DNA of 64,000 bases from Elusimicrobia bacterium UBA5214 (GTDB lineage Bacteria; Elusimicrobiota; UBA5214), in contig DHVG01000014.1 of assembly GCA_002412545.1 (NCBI GenBank), forward strand, positions 88,283-152,282, in the 5' to 3' direction. This document shows positions 48,239-55,371 of the stretch, one piece after another. The position numbers and the translations under genes were made by a program. Below the pieces are notes generated by a model. That model was not told where the DNA came from, searched no databases, and saw only the letters and a list, made by a program, of their open reading frames with translations. Numbering within the stretch: the stretch's first letter is position 1; the number at the start of each line of letters is the position of its first letter.

Positions 48239-48568
48239 ATGGAAAATATTTCGTTTGAGTATTTTAAGAAAATGGATTTACGGATCGCTGAGATTAAATC
48301 CTGCGAAGAGGTAGCCGGTGCAGATAAACTTTATAAACTAACGGTTAATTTTGGTGAAGAAAGACAAATTGTTGCCGGGATTAAACCTTATTATTCTAAA
48401 GAAGAATTAGTGGGTAAAAAAATAGTCGTGATTACCAACTTGGAACCAAGAAGTTTGAGAGGTGTAACTTCACAGGGTATGCTTCTTGCTGCTTCTAACG
48501 AGGATAAAAGTTCGGTAGTTCTCCTTACTCTGGATAAAGATATACCTAACGGGAGCAGAATTTCTTAA
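48239..48568 (+). CDS. Stand-alone tRNA-binding (MetRS C-terminal / EMAP-II type) protein
   Basis: 109 residues, ATG with AAGGAGA 7 nt upstream. The OB-fold of the MetRS C-terminal domain: FEYFKKMDLRIAEIKSCEEVAGADKLYKLTVNFG..RQIVAGI and LVGKKIVVITNLEPRSLRGVTSQGMLLAAS. In many bacteria this domain is fused to MetG or is a separate CsaA/Trbp111-like protein that binds the tRNA elbow. No metG is in the window, so it may complement a short MetRS elsewhere. It precedes cysS, which fits a translation role. Confidence 0.92.
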   Translation: MENISFEYFKKMDLRIAEIKSCEEVAGADKLYKLTVNFGEERQIVAGIKPYYSKEELVGKKIVVITNLEPRSLRGVTSQGMLLAASNEDKSSVVLLTLDKDIPNGSRIS

Positions 48569-48608
48569 ACACTTGAATTTTAACGAATTTCTTGGTTTAA
48601 TGTAAAGA

Positions 48609-48675
48609 AAGAAGCCATCAGCTAAAAAATAGCCTTTAGCCAATAGCTAAGGGCTGAAGGCTAATGGCTAAGGAA
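48609..48675. repeat. Degenerate heptamer array (TAGCCAA / AGGCTAA type)
   Basis: Units of 7 nt such as TAGCCTT, TAGCCAA, TAGCTAA, GGGCTGA, AGGCTAA and TGGCTAA run head to tail; the first half (TAGCC) is complementary to the second half (GGCTA), so it can fold. A sister array lies at 54829-54880. Confidence 0.7.
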
Positions 48676-48686
48676 TTTTACAAACT

Positions 48687-50141
48687 ATGCCGATTCTTGT
48701 TTACAATACTTTAACTGGGAAGAAAGAAGAATTCATTCCGCAAGAAGATAAAAAGATAAAGATGTATGTCTGTGGGATAACCCCCTATGACACTTGCCAT
48801 TTAGGGCATGCACGCTGTTATGTAGTTTTTGATGTTATCCGTCGCTATTTAGAGTATCGCGGCTATCAGGTTGATTATATCCAGAATTTTACCGATATTG
48901 ATGACAAGATTATCAAAAGAAGTCAGGAGTTAGGAGTAAAACCGGCAGATTTAGCCGAAAAATATGTTCAGGAATTTTTGTTATATTCAGAGAAGTTAAA
49001 CCTTAAACCACCAAAAGCGTATCCCCGGGTTACCCAGATGATGTCACAGATTATTAAGATGATAGAAGGATTAGTCAAAAAAGGTTACGCTTATGAAAGT
49101 GACGGAAATGTTTTTTATTCAGTAAGAAAATTTGCTGAATACGGTAAACTTTCTAAACGGAATCTGGTCGGAGATCCCGATAAAGCGGTGAAAAGTATGA
49201 CTGAAGAGTTCAGAAGAATAGAACCGGATGAACGGAAAAATGACCCGCTTGATTTTGCTCTCTGGAAAGCAAGTAAGGAAGGTGAACCTTTTTGGGTTTC
49301 TCCTTGGGGTAAAGGTCGCCCAGGATGGCATATTGAATGTTCTACAATGTCAATGGAATATCTCGGGGAGACCTTAGATATTCACGGTGGTGGACAGGAT
49401 TTAATTTTTCCCCATCACGAAAACGAAATTGCTCAATCCGAAGCATATACCGGTAAACAATTTGTCCGTTACTGGTTGCACAACGGTTTTGTTACCATTA
49501 ACAAAGAGAAAATGTCTAAATCGTTAGGTAACTTCTTTACTTTGGAAGAAATATTTCAAAAATTTGACCCGCTGGTGGTAAGATATTATCTCATCAGCCA
49601 ACATTACCGTAGTCCGCTTGATTTTTCCAACGCACAATTGGAACAGGCGAGAAGTGCCTGGGAAAGTTTGATTGATACTTACGACTTCGCCCATTTCATT
49701 TTTTCCAAAAAAGGTCTTAAATACCCAATCACCCCCGCCTTCGCTGAAGCTTCGGTGGGCAGGCAATTACTTAATCACTCAATCACTAAAAGATTTGAAC
49801 TCGCAATGGATGACGATTTTAATACTGCCGAAGGGCTGGCTCAGATTTTTTCTCTGCGTGAAGAAATTATTCAACGGATTAAAACGCAGGATATCGGTTC
49901 TCTGCCAGGCTTAATTTCTCTCTATCGTTATTTAATTGAAGATGTTTTAGGACTGAAATTACCCGAACCGCTGACTGCCCAAAAAATAGATGATTCAATC
50001 TTAAATCTTCTTGACCAACGGGAAAAGGCACGCAAAAATAACGATTTTACTTTAGCCGACAACTTGCGTAAAGAAATTGAAAATAAAGATTACTTAATTG
50101 AAGATACTCCCTTCGGTCCGCGCTTGAAAAAGAAATCATAA
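48687..50141 (+). CDS. cysS: Cysteinyl-tRNA synthetase with in-frame insertion
   Basis: 484 residues, about 20 longer than usual. Class I synthetase: zinc Cys in MYVCGITPYDTCHLGHARCYVVFDVIRRYL (HLGH signature), GWHIECSTMSMEYLG, HGGGQDLIFPHHENEIAQSEA, KEKMSKSLGNFFTLEEI (KMSKS) and a C-terminal helical domain ending EDTPFGPRLKKK. Between IFSKKGLK and TKRFELAMDDDFNTAE about 22 residues (YPITPAFAEASVGRQLLNHSI) are extra. The inserted DNA combines a heptamer-type array with a palindromic PAFAEAS element. Confidence 0.96.
   Translation: MPILVYNTLTGKKEEFIPQEDKKIKMYVCGITPYDTCHLGHARCYVVFDVIRRYLEYRGYQVDYIQNFTDIDDKIIKRSQELGVKPADLAEKYVQEFLLYSEKLNLKPPKAYPRVTQMMSQIIKMIEGLVKKGYAYESDGNVFYSVRKFAEYGKLSKRNLVGDPDKAVKSMTEEFRRIEPDERKNDPLDFALWKASKEGEPFWVSPWGKGRPGWHIECSTMSMEYLGETLDIHGGGQDLIFPHHENEIAQSEAYTGKQFVRYWLHNGFVTINKEKMSKSLGNFFTLEEIFQKFDPLVVRYYLISQHYRSPLDFSNAQLEQARSAWESLIDTYDFAHFIFSKKGLKYPITPAFAEASVGRQLLNHSITKRFELAMDDDFNTAEGLAQIFSLREEIIQRIKTQDIGSLPGLISLYRYLIEDVLGLKLPEPLTAQKIDDSILNLLDQREKARKNNDFTLADNLRKEIENKDYLIEDTPFGPRLKKKS
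49719..49788 (+). repeat. Composite repeat insertion in cysS
   Basis: CGCCTTCGCTGAAGCTTCGG (imperfect palindrome centred on GAAGCTTC, encoding PAFAEAS) is flanked by ACCCAATCACCC and by AATTACTTAATCACTCAATCA, heptamer-like units. A related CGCTAAAGCTTCGGCGA is found at 61976-61992. Confidence 0.65.
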
Positions 50142-50465
50142 AAATCCTGTAAATAAAAGACAGACAATTCAACTTTTCAAAACCAGTATAGATACGAAAG
50201 GCAAAGTTCAGGTTTTTTTATCCTGAGCGTGCCGAAGGATTGTTTAAATCTTCTCCCCCTAAAGTGGGAGAGGGTCGGGGTGAGGGGTAGAAGTAGTTAA
50301 GGGGTTTACCTTTTATTCCCTCTCCCCACAGAGGGAGAGGGAAGGGTGATGGGGATTAGTGAGAATCTCCCCAAAAGACAAAAAATTTACCCCATCCCAA
50401 TATAACATCGGGACGGGGTTTACCCACAAATTTTGTTGAGGAGTAAATTTTAATTAAGATAACTG
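50142..50465. repeat. Repeat-rich intergenic region after cysS
   Basis: No gene seen. It holds two copies of a CTCTCCC...GGGAGAGGG element: one ends GGGAGAGGGTCGGGGTGAGG (50267-50286), the other is CCTCTCCCCACAGAGGGAGAGG (arms at 50319-50326 and 50333-50340). Near 50391-50424 is an imperfect hairpin ACCCCATCCC...GGGACGGGGT. The first copy matches, at 21 of 22 positions, sequence inserted in mnmA (62986-63007). Confidence 0.7.
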
Positions 50466-50494
50466 TTGACAAGAAAGAAATAATAATCTAAAAT
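50466..50494 (+). promoter_or_regulatory. Promoter of the HTH-MNT gene
   Basis: TTGACA (50466-50471), 17-bp spacer, TAAAAT (50489-50494). The -10 box lies within the first operator-like palindrome (50487-50500). Confidence 0.75.
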
Positions 50495-50522
50495 ATTAGA
50501 CAACGGTCTAAATAATTAGACC
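50487..50522 (+). promoter_or_regulatory. Two operator-like palindromes
   Basis: TCTAA-AATA-TTAGA (50487-50500) covers the -10 box, and GGTCTAA-ATAA-TTAGACC (50505-50522) covers the expected start site. They share the core TCTAA-N4-TTAGA and are separated by CAAC. This fits tandem binding of a dimeric helix-turn-helix repressor, probably the product of the next gene (autoregulation is inferred). Confidence 0.7.
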
Positions 50523-50548
50523 ACTGTTTAAGTAAATAGAATACAAAA

Positions 50549-51082
50549 ATGAAAAATATATTAGTAAGTACAAATGCACAAAAAATATTGTGGTTTCTCA
50601 TCCAGCATCCGGGGAAAGAATATCTGGAAAAAGAAATCCAGAAAAATACGAAAATAAGCAAAGCCGGGGTTAATTTTGCTCTCCGAGACCTTACCAAAGC
50701 AAAACTAACCCAGAGAAAAAAGAGAGGTAAAATTGCTTTTTATACTGTTGATTACGCTCATCCGGTAATCAAACAACTGAAAGTCCTGAAAAATATTTTA
50801 GAGATTACCCCGGTACTAAAAAAACTAAAACCAAAAAGTGAAAAAATTATCGTATATGGCAGTTGTGCCCGGGGGGAAGATATTGACCGGAGTGACCTGG
50901 ATTTATTTGTGGTAACGAACAATGAAGACGAGGTGCTCAATATGAAAAAGAAATGGCGGTTAAAGAGAAAATTACAGTTAGTTATTCGTTCATCCCTAAA
51001 ATATGCAACGATGGAATCCGACGAACCAACATTTTATTCTGAAGTCAGTCGCGGGATTGCCCTCTGGGAGAAAAAAGAATGA
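50549..51082 (+). CDS. Winged-helix / MNT nucleotidyltransferase protein
   Basis: 177 residues. The N-terminal about 75 residues form a winged helix (SKAGVNFALRDLTKAKLTQRKKRGKIAFYTVD). The C-terminal half is a minimal nucleotidyltransferase with IIVYGSCARGEDIDRSDLDLFVV, carrying the catalytic GS and DxD residues. MNT proteins act with HEPN RNases as toxin-antitoxin pairs in which the MNT enzyme AMPylates and silences HEPN. The next, overlapping ORF is a shortened HEPN start, which fits. The two palindromes before the gene suggest self-repression through the winged helix. Confidence 0.85.
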   Translation: MKNILVSTNAQKILWFLIQHPGKEYLEKEIQKNTKISKAGVNFALRDLTKAKLTQRKKRGKIAFYTVDYAHPVIKQLKVLKNILEITPVLKKLKPKSEKIIVYGSCARGEDIDRSDLDLFVVTNNEDEVLNMKKKWRLKRKLQLVIRSSLKYATMESDEPTFYSEVSRGIALWEKKE

Positions 51083-51237
51083 ACCTTGAATTTGAAGAAT
51101 GTCTGAAAAAACAAAAGATAAAAAAGTTTTCCCGTGGGGAATCATATCCCTCCCGGTCAAAGGAAGGAGCAGAAAAAATATCCGAATCTGCTGAAATGTT
51201 TCTTAAGAAAGCAGAAGAAATATTGAAAGAAAAATAA
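51079..51237 (+). pseudogene. Truncated HEPN-type partner of the MNT gene
   Basis: 52 codons, overlapping the MNT gene by 4 nt (ATGA). MNLEFEECLKKQKIKKF, a charged stretch, then AEKISESAEMFLKKAEEILKEK resembles only the N-terminal segment of HEPN proteins (about 130 residues), which begin FE.CL....LV.F followed by a helix with (A/L).(E/D)A...L. The HEPN active-site R-x4-6-H region is missing because a stop follows. It may be a remnant toxin or a short protein in its own right; the family call is tentative. Confidence 0.55.
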
Positions 51238-51246
51238 CCGGGTTTA

Positions 51247-51331
51247 CCCCGCCCCTTTGTCCAAGAAGGTTATGGTCAAGCAAGGTAAGTTTTGGTAATC
51301 TCTCGCCAGTATCCTGGACAAAGGGGCGGGG
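51247..51331. repeat. Long perfect inverted repeat
   Basis: 17-bp perfect arms CCCCGCCCCTTTGTCCA (51247-51263) and TGGACAAAGGGGCGGGG (51315-51331), with flanking GGTTTA / TGACC partly pairing. No T-tract follows. The rest of 51332-51449 is GC-rich CGCTTCGCC/GGCGAG repeats and no gene was seen. Confidence 0.8.
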
Positions 51332-51449
51332 TTGACCCGAGCCCCGCTTCGCCGAAGTGAAAGCCCGCTCCCGCTTCGCAGCGAGGCGAGCCGACTCGAA
51401 GACGAGGCGAGCAAGCCAAGTTAGTTAAGTTAAAACTGAATTAGAGAAA

Positions 51450-52151
51450 ATGGAAAAAATTGTCAAACTTTCGCCTTCTTCATTAAGTTTATTTTCCGAA
51501 TGTCCCCGCTGTTTCTGGTTAGACAAAAACAAGAACATCAAAAGACCGACAACTGTCTTTCCCAGCCTTCCCGGAGGTATGGATAATTTAATCAAAAAAT
51601 ATTTTGACCGCTACCGCAAAGACGGTATCCTACCTCCGGAACTCAAAGGTAAAATTCCCGGCAAGTTAATGCCGGACCAGGTTTTACTGGACGGTTGGAG
51701 AAACTGGCGTAAAGGATTAGAGTTTGTTGACCAGTCGCTCGGTGGTTTCGCTTTAGGTGGTGCTTTGGATGAATGTTTTCTGGAAGGGGATATCTATATC
51801 CCGGCGGATTATAAGACCCGCGGTTACGCTTTGAAAGACGATTCCGCGGATTACTACCTTGACCAGTTAAGTTTTTATTCGTTATTACTGAAGAAAAACG
51901 GTTTCAAGACAAATACTACCGGTTACTTAATCTGGTATATCCTGGAAGATGTCGGGGAAATGGGTAAAGTCCAATTCAGTGTTGAACTCACCAAAATAAC
52001 TACCGATACCGAACGCGCTTATCAAATCTTCCAGAATGCTGCTGAAATACTCAAAGGACCCCTACCCGCTTCTTCAAACGAATGCCAATTCTGTGCCTGG
52101 AGAATACCTTTACCCGAAGGCTTAGAAAGTTACCCGAAGGAGTTATTTTAG
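51450..52151 (+). CDS. PD-(D/E)XK nuclease family protein (Cas4/RecB-like)
   Basis: 233 residues. The opening LSPSSLSLFSECPRCFWLDK is the typical start of the PDDEXK_1 (RecB/Cas4-like) family. The core is GGALDECFLEGDIYIPADYKTRG, which provides the D...DYKT (D-x-K) catalytic residues. DYYLDQLSFYSLLLKKNG is the QxxxY-like motif III. The end has CQFCAW; with CPRC near the start this gives four cysteines, as in iron-sulfur members such as Cas4 and AddB. No cas genes or CRISPR array are present. It lies alone between repeat-rich regions, so a role in DNA repair or defence is open. Confidence 0.85.
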   Translation: MEKIVKLSPSSLSLFSECPRCFWLDKNKNIKRPTTVFPSLPGGMDNLIKKYFDRYRKDGILPPELKGKIPGKLMPDQVLLDGWRNWRKGLEFVDQSLGGFALGGALDECFLEGDIYIPADYKTRGYALKDDSADYYLDQLSFYSLLLKKNGFKTNTTGYLIWYILEDVGEMGKVQFSVELTKITTDTERAYQIFQNAAEILKGPLPASSNECQFCAWRIPLPEGLESYPKELF

Positions 52152-52282
52152 TCAAGGCAGTTTAATGTGACACAAGTCCAAGAGGTCAAAAGTCTACCCC
52201 GTACTTTTACAAAGGTGCGGGGTCACCTGTCCACCAAATAGTGTGGAGGAAGACACGACCCCAGTTTTATATAAACTAGGCT
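52152..52282. other. Short intergenic region with CACGACCCCA hairpin
   Basis: CTACCCCGTACTTTTACAAAG / GTGCGGGGTCACC forms a partial hairpin (CCCCGTAC / GTGCGGGG), followed by GACACGACCCCA (52251-52262). The last motif recurs at 61511-61522 in the ParE remnant region. No promoter of clear strength was seen before the methyltransferase ORF. Confidence 0.5.
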
Positions 52283-53638
52283 ATGAATGAAAAACGAAAG
52301 ATTCACATAAAGGTAGACAGCAAACAATTTGAATCATACATTAGCAAAATAGAAAAGTCCTTGCGGACAGGAATGGCTACAGAGCAAACACACCGTCCGG
52401 CGCTTAAAACATTGATTGAGTCGTTACAGACTGGACTTGAAGCGATAAACGAACCGAAGAGGGTCGCTTGTGGTGCACCGGATTTCATTCTCACTATTTC
52501 GAGCAGAACCATTGGTTACATTGAGGCAAAAGATGTTGTAGAAGACCTTGATAAAATTGAAAAGTCCGAACAAATGGAACGGTACTTGGGTTCGTTACCA
52601 AATCTTATTCTAACTGACTATCTTGAATTCAAATGGTATACTGATGGCAAAATTAGAGCAACTGGAAGATTGGGTAAAACAGATACTTCAGGGAAAATTA
52701 AAACAGACCTAAATGGACTGAAAATTGTCCAACAGTTATTGTCCGATTTCCTTATTCGCCGTGTTCCTTCGGTCGGCACAGCGAAAGAATTAGCAATACG
52801 AATGGCACGGCTGGGACAAATGATTCGTGACCTGATTATCAAAGCATTTGAAACAGAGCCGGAAAAAGGAACTTTACATTCTCAATTTCAGGCATTCAAA
52901 GATACACTTATCCCAGATTTAACTCCAGAAAAATTTGCGGATATGTATGCTCAAACAATTGCTTACGGTTTATTTGCCGCAAGGACAATGACGACAAGTG
53001 GCAAAAATTTCACCCGTAAAGATGCTGTTTATCTTATTCCCAAGACGAATCCTTTTCTTCGTAATTTGTTTAACGAAATCGCTGGTGCAAATTTAGACGA
53101 TAGAATCGCTTGGCTTGTTGATGACCTTGCACAACTTCTCGCGGATGCAAATATGACTGAAATTTTAAAAGATTTTGGAATACGAACCAAGAGGGAGGAC
53201 CCGGTTGTTCATTTTTACGAGACATTTTTTACTCAATATGACAAGGAAACTCGTAAGATGCGAGGTGAATACTATACACCCGAACCAGTTGTCTCTTATA
53301 TTGTTCGTTCGGTGGGTTGGCTTCTTAGGAAAAATTTTAATTGTGCCCAAGGATTTGCTGATTCAAAAATCCTTACTCTTGACCCAGCGGTTGGCACCGG
53401 AACATTTCTTTACTCAGTAATCAAATTGATTTATGAATCGTTGAAAGACCAAATAGGTACTTGGAACGATTATGTTGAAAAATATTTATTACCAAGAATA
53501 TTCGGATTTGAACTTATGCTGGCACCTTATGCTATATGTCACCTAAAATTAGAACTTTTACTTAAAGAATTAGGATATCAATTTAAAACCGACCAGCGTC
53601 TTGGAGTTTACTTGACAACTGTGACAGAAAAGAGGTAG
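52283..53638 (+). CDS. C-terminally truncated adenine-specific DNA methyltransferase / restriction enzyme
   Basis: 451 residues. The N-terminal region contains a PD-(D/E)XK-like endonuclease (ACGAPDFILTISSRTIGYIEAKD, that is D...E.K), then a helical linker and an N6-adenine MTase start: HFYETFFTQYDKETRKMRGEYYTPEPVVSYIVRSV, motif I TLDPAVGTGTFLYSVI, and GFELMLAPYAICHLKLELLL. This is the layout of type ISP / IIG single-chain restriction-modification enzymes, normally 900-1,600 residues. The catalytic NPPY motif and target-recognition domain are missing. Family proteins continue after LGVYLTN; here the frame ends VTEKR-stop, with the TAG lying inside a 26-bp palindromic repeat (53635-53660). It is probably inactive. 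Confidence 0.85.
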   Translation: MNEKRKIHIKVDSKQFESYISKIEKSLRTGMATEQTHRPALKTLIESLQTGLEAINEPKRVACGAPDFILTISSRTIGYIEAKDVVEDLDKIEKSEQMERYLGSLPNLILTDYLEFKWYTDGKIRATGRLGKTDTSGKIKTDLNGLKIVQQLLSDFLIRRVPSVGTAKELAIRMARLGQMIRDLIIKAFETEPEKGTLHSQFQAFKDTLIPDLTPEKFADMYAQTIAYGLFAARTMTTSGKNFTRKDAVYLIPKTNPFLRNLFNEIAGANLDDRIAWLVDDLAQLLADANMTEILKDFGIRTKREDPVVHFYETFFTQYDKETRKMRGEYYTPEPVVSYIVRSVGWLLRKNFNCAQGFADSKILTLDPAVGTGTFLYSVIKLIYESLKDQIGTWNDYVEKYLLPRIFGFELMLAPYAICHLKLELLLKELGYQFKTDQRLGVYLTTVTEKR

Positions 53639-53660
53639 CCGACCCTTAAGGGCCGGCTAC
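53635..53660. repeat. CTTAAG-centred 26-bp palindrome, copy 1
   Basis: Arms GTAGCCGACCCTT / AAGGGCCGGCTAC with one mismatch. It supplies the stop codon of the truncated methyltransferase. The tail that follows (GGGGTATGGGTTCAGG, then AATTTGACAATGGG) is shared with the copy at 61405-61430 in inverted orientation. Confidence 0.85.
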
Positions 53661-53930
53661 CTGTGGGGTATGGGTTCAGGTTGGAAAATTTGACAATGGG
53701 AAAGAAGGATGAAATCGTGCCGGGGGATTCACTTCAGTCTGAAGCCTCAGGGCTGAAGGCACCCTGAAGGGAATTAAAAAAATTTTTGGGGAAATTGGGA
53801 CGGAGGGAATTTTTCTGGAAATTAGTGAGCATTAACAACACTTCTATTTATTCGCTGAATCCGGGGACAGAGAACTTAATTATTCTCCTTCGCCGAATGC
53901 GGCAGAGAGCTTCATTTTTTTGGTCAAGAG

Positions 53931-53958
53931 GTAGGGGGGCTTAAGGCCCTCCTGCCTG
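53931..53958. repeat. CTTAAG-centred palindrome, divergent copy
   Basis: GGTAGGGGGGCTTAAGG followed by CCCTCCTGCC: same centre, same arm length and the same outer GTAG as copy 1, but the inner arms have changed together (CGACC to GGGGG on one side, complementary on the other). It is followed by the same TATGGGTTC tail. Confidence 0.6.
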
Positions 53959-54130
53959 CGTGAGTATGGGTTCGGGTCAGGGAATTTGACAATGGGGAAG
54001 AAGTATAAAATCAAGACGGAGGGAATTAAAAAAATTGTCAAAAGGGGAAATCGGGACGGAGGGAATTTTTCTGATTTTTTCGGCAGGTCCTCTCGGGAAG
54101 TGTCTCTTATTCCAATATTCTTAAGGAGAA

Positions 54131-54156
54131 GTAGCCGACCCTTAAGGGTCGGCTAC
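54131..54156. repeat. CTTAAG-centred 26-bp palindrome, copy 2 (perfect)
   Basis: GTAGCCGACCCTT followed by its exact reverse complement. It lies in non-coding DNA, near the end of the repeat field. Confidence 0.9.
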
Positions 54157-54251
54157 ACTTTAGCGGGTCAAACTTTGCTCCTAAGAAGGAAATGGGGACG
54201 CTTTTGATTTTTTGAAGAAAAGGTTCACCTTAAAAGGTAAAAAATTTTTTT

Positions 54252-54290
54252 AACCGCTGATGTCTAAAAGATATTGGCGGTTTTTTTTAT
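54252..54290 (+). terminator. Intrinsic terminator
   Basis: AACCGC (54252-54257) pairs with GCGGTT (54277-54282) around a loop with GATGTCT/AGATATT partial pairing, followed by T8. It closes any transcript running through the repeat field before the DUF2062 gene. Confidence 0.75.
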
Positions 54291-54357
54291 TTTGGTGGGT
54301 TAACCTTCTCTGAAAATTTGACATTAAAACAATTTTTTAGTAGAAAATAAACCAGTT

Positions 54358-54810
54358 ATGACTAACGATAGAAAGAGCTGGGTAGAGACAGCGAAAGATA
54401 AAATCTTGCGGGTCAACGATACACCGGAAAGAATTGCGTTTGGGTTTAGTATCGGTGCATTTATTGGTATATTTCCAACTTTCTACTTAGGAGGGATTAT
54501 CACTCTGGCTTTATGTGCCTTATTTAAACTGAACTATGCAGCAGGAATACTTGGTTCAGTAATCGTAATGAATCCGGTATCTACACCAATATTCTGGGGA
54601 TTAAGTGCTTATGTAGGTAGTTTGTTCTATCCTACCGATGTGCATCTTATTTTAGCACAGATAAAAAATGGTAAAATATTTAAGTCACTGGGAGAAATAA
54701 GTTTAGTTTATTTAACTGGGAATTTAATAATTGCATCAATAGTAGCAGTAGTTTCCTATTATTTGGTGAGAAGGTTAGTGGTGAGTTACAGGAAAGGACG
54801 TGCAGTGTAG
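54358..54810 (+). CDS. DUF2062 family membrane protein
   Basis: 150 residues. Family features: TPERIAFGFSIGAFIGIFPTFYLGGIITLALCALFKLNYAAGILGSVIVMNPVSTPIFWGLSAYVG, with the conserved NP.(S/T).P, and a C-terminal TM helix (about 120-140). Three TM segments are expected. Function is not established for the family. The gene stands alone between a terminator and the tRNA; the upstream AT-rich region has no clear promoter and the ribosome site is weak. Confidence 0.9.
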   Translation: MTNDRKSWVETAKDKILRVNDTPERIAFGFSIGAFIGIFPTFYLGGIITLALCALFKLNYAAGILGSVIVMNPVSTPIFWGLSAYVGSLFYPTDVHLILAQIKNGKIFKSLGEISLVYLTGNLIIASIVAVVSYYLVRRLVVSYRKGRAV

Positions 54811-54828
54811 ATTTTTTTGTAGAGGTTC

Positions 54829-54880
54829 GCCATTAGCCTTTAGCCATCGGCTATTGGCTGATGACTAATGGCTGAAACAT
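54829..54880. repeat. Degenerate heptamer array before tRNA-Thr
   Basis: Units TAGCCTT, TAGCCAT, CGGCTAT, TGGCTGA, TGACTAA, TGGCTGA: the same family and same self-complementary design as the array before cysS (48609-48675). Confidence 0.7.
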
Positions 54881-54882
54881 GT

Positions 54883-54954
54883 GCCGGCGTAGCTCAGGGG
54901 TAGAGCAGCGGTTTTGTAAACCGCTGGTCGGAGGTTCGATTCCTCTCGCCGGCT
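54883..54954 (+). tRNA. tRNA-Thr (UGU)
   Basis: Full cloverleaf: acceptor GCCGGCG / CGCCGGC, D-arm GCTCAGGGGTAGAGC, anticodon arm GCGGT-TTTGTAA-ACCGC with anticodon TGT (54915-54917), T-arm with GGTTCGATTCC. CCA is not encoded. Confidence 0.95.
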
Positions 54955-54976
54955 TTCTTAATTAGCAAATTTTTTA

Positions 54977-55019
54977 CGGGATAAACCGTTGGTCGGGGGT
55001 TCGAATCCCTCCGTCGGCT
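54977..55019 (+). pseudogene. 3'-half tRNA fragment
   Basis: AAACCGTTGGTCGGGGGTTCGAATCCCTCCGTCGGCTT contains a complete T-arm (GGGGGTTCGAATCCCTCC) and a 3' acceptor strand, preceded by a piece of an anticodon stem. No matching D-arm or 5' acceptor lies upstream: the sequence there (TTCTTAATTAGCAAATTTTTTACGGG) is unrelated. It resembles, but is not identical to, the 3' half of the adjacent tRNA-Thr. It could be a decayed duplicate or an attachment-site remnant. Confidence 0.75.
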
Positions 55020-55050
55020 TTAGAAGGTGCGGGATAAACTTTTCCTTTTT

Positions 55051-55350
55051 TCATTTGAGGAATGCGGAGTCTTTTCGACCACCGGCAATTGCCGGGATGA
55101 TTGATACCTCATCTCCGTCTTTGAGTTTAGTATTTTCATTCTCCAAGAAACGGATATCCTGTTCATTAACATAGATATTGATGAACCGACGAATTTTACC
55201 GGTCTCATCACAGAGCCGGTCTTTCATCCCCGGGAATTTCTTTTCCAAATTTTCAATCAATTCTTGTACGGTTTTACCATTTGCTTCAATTTCAGTTTTG
55301 TTTTCGGTCAGTTTCCTTAACGGTGCTGGGATTCTTACTTTTACGGACAT
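55051..55350 (-). CDS. MoaD/ThiS/CysO-like sulfur carrier protein with C-terminal extension
   Basis: 99 residues, ribosome site AAAGGAGG before ATG. Ubiquitin-like sulfur carrier: MSVKVRIPAPLRKLTENKTEIEANGKTVQELIENLEKKFPGMKDRL, RFINIYVNEQDIRFLE and LKDGDEVSIIPAIAGG. The Gly-Gly that becomes a thiocarboxylate is normally terminal; here RKDSAFLK follows, so it would need trimming. A JAMM peptidase gene lies 3 kb upstream on the same strand, with an E1-like and a CysM-like gene between them, which matches a CysO-type cysteine pathway. RFINIYVN is typical of the MoaD/CysO group. Confidence 0.9.
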   Translation of the reverse strand: MSVKVRIPAPLRKLTENKTEIEANGKTVQELIENLEKKFPGMKDRLCDETGKIRRFINIYVNEQDIRFLENENTKLKDGDEVSIIPAIAGGRKDSAFLK

Positions 55351-55371
55351 TGTTTTTCTTCCTCCTTTTTT

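Larger units (their letters stand above)
53661..54250. repeat. Non-coding repeat field
   Basis: No gene supported. It contains two direct copies of a unit with TATGGGTTC..G, AATTTGACAATGGG and AAGAAG.AT.AAATC (from about 53670 and about 53963), each followed by GGGACGGAGGGAATTTTTCTG (53800-53817 and 54053-54072). There is also a hairpin CTTCAGTCTGAAG...CTTCAGG (53732-53769) and two CTTAAG-centred palindromes (53931-53958, 54131-54156). The look is of decayed mobile repeats. Confidence 0.6.

Noticed and set aside
52283..53638. Complete type ISP restriction-modification enzyme
   Set aside because: No NPPY motif or specificity domain follows. The DNA after the stop is repeat sequence in all frames, so a simple frameshift cannot restore it.
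53986..54207. 73-codon ORF in the repeat field
   Set aside because: Its translation is made of repeat sequence (including the CTTAAG palindrome) and has no family resemblance.
54977..55019. Complete second tRNA gene
   Set aside because: No D-arm or 5' acceptor strand can be found upstream of the T-arm.
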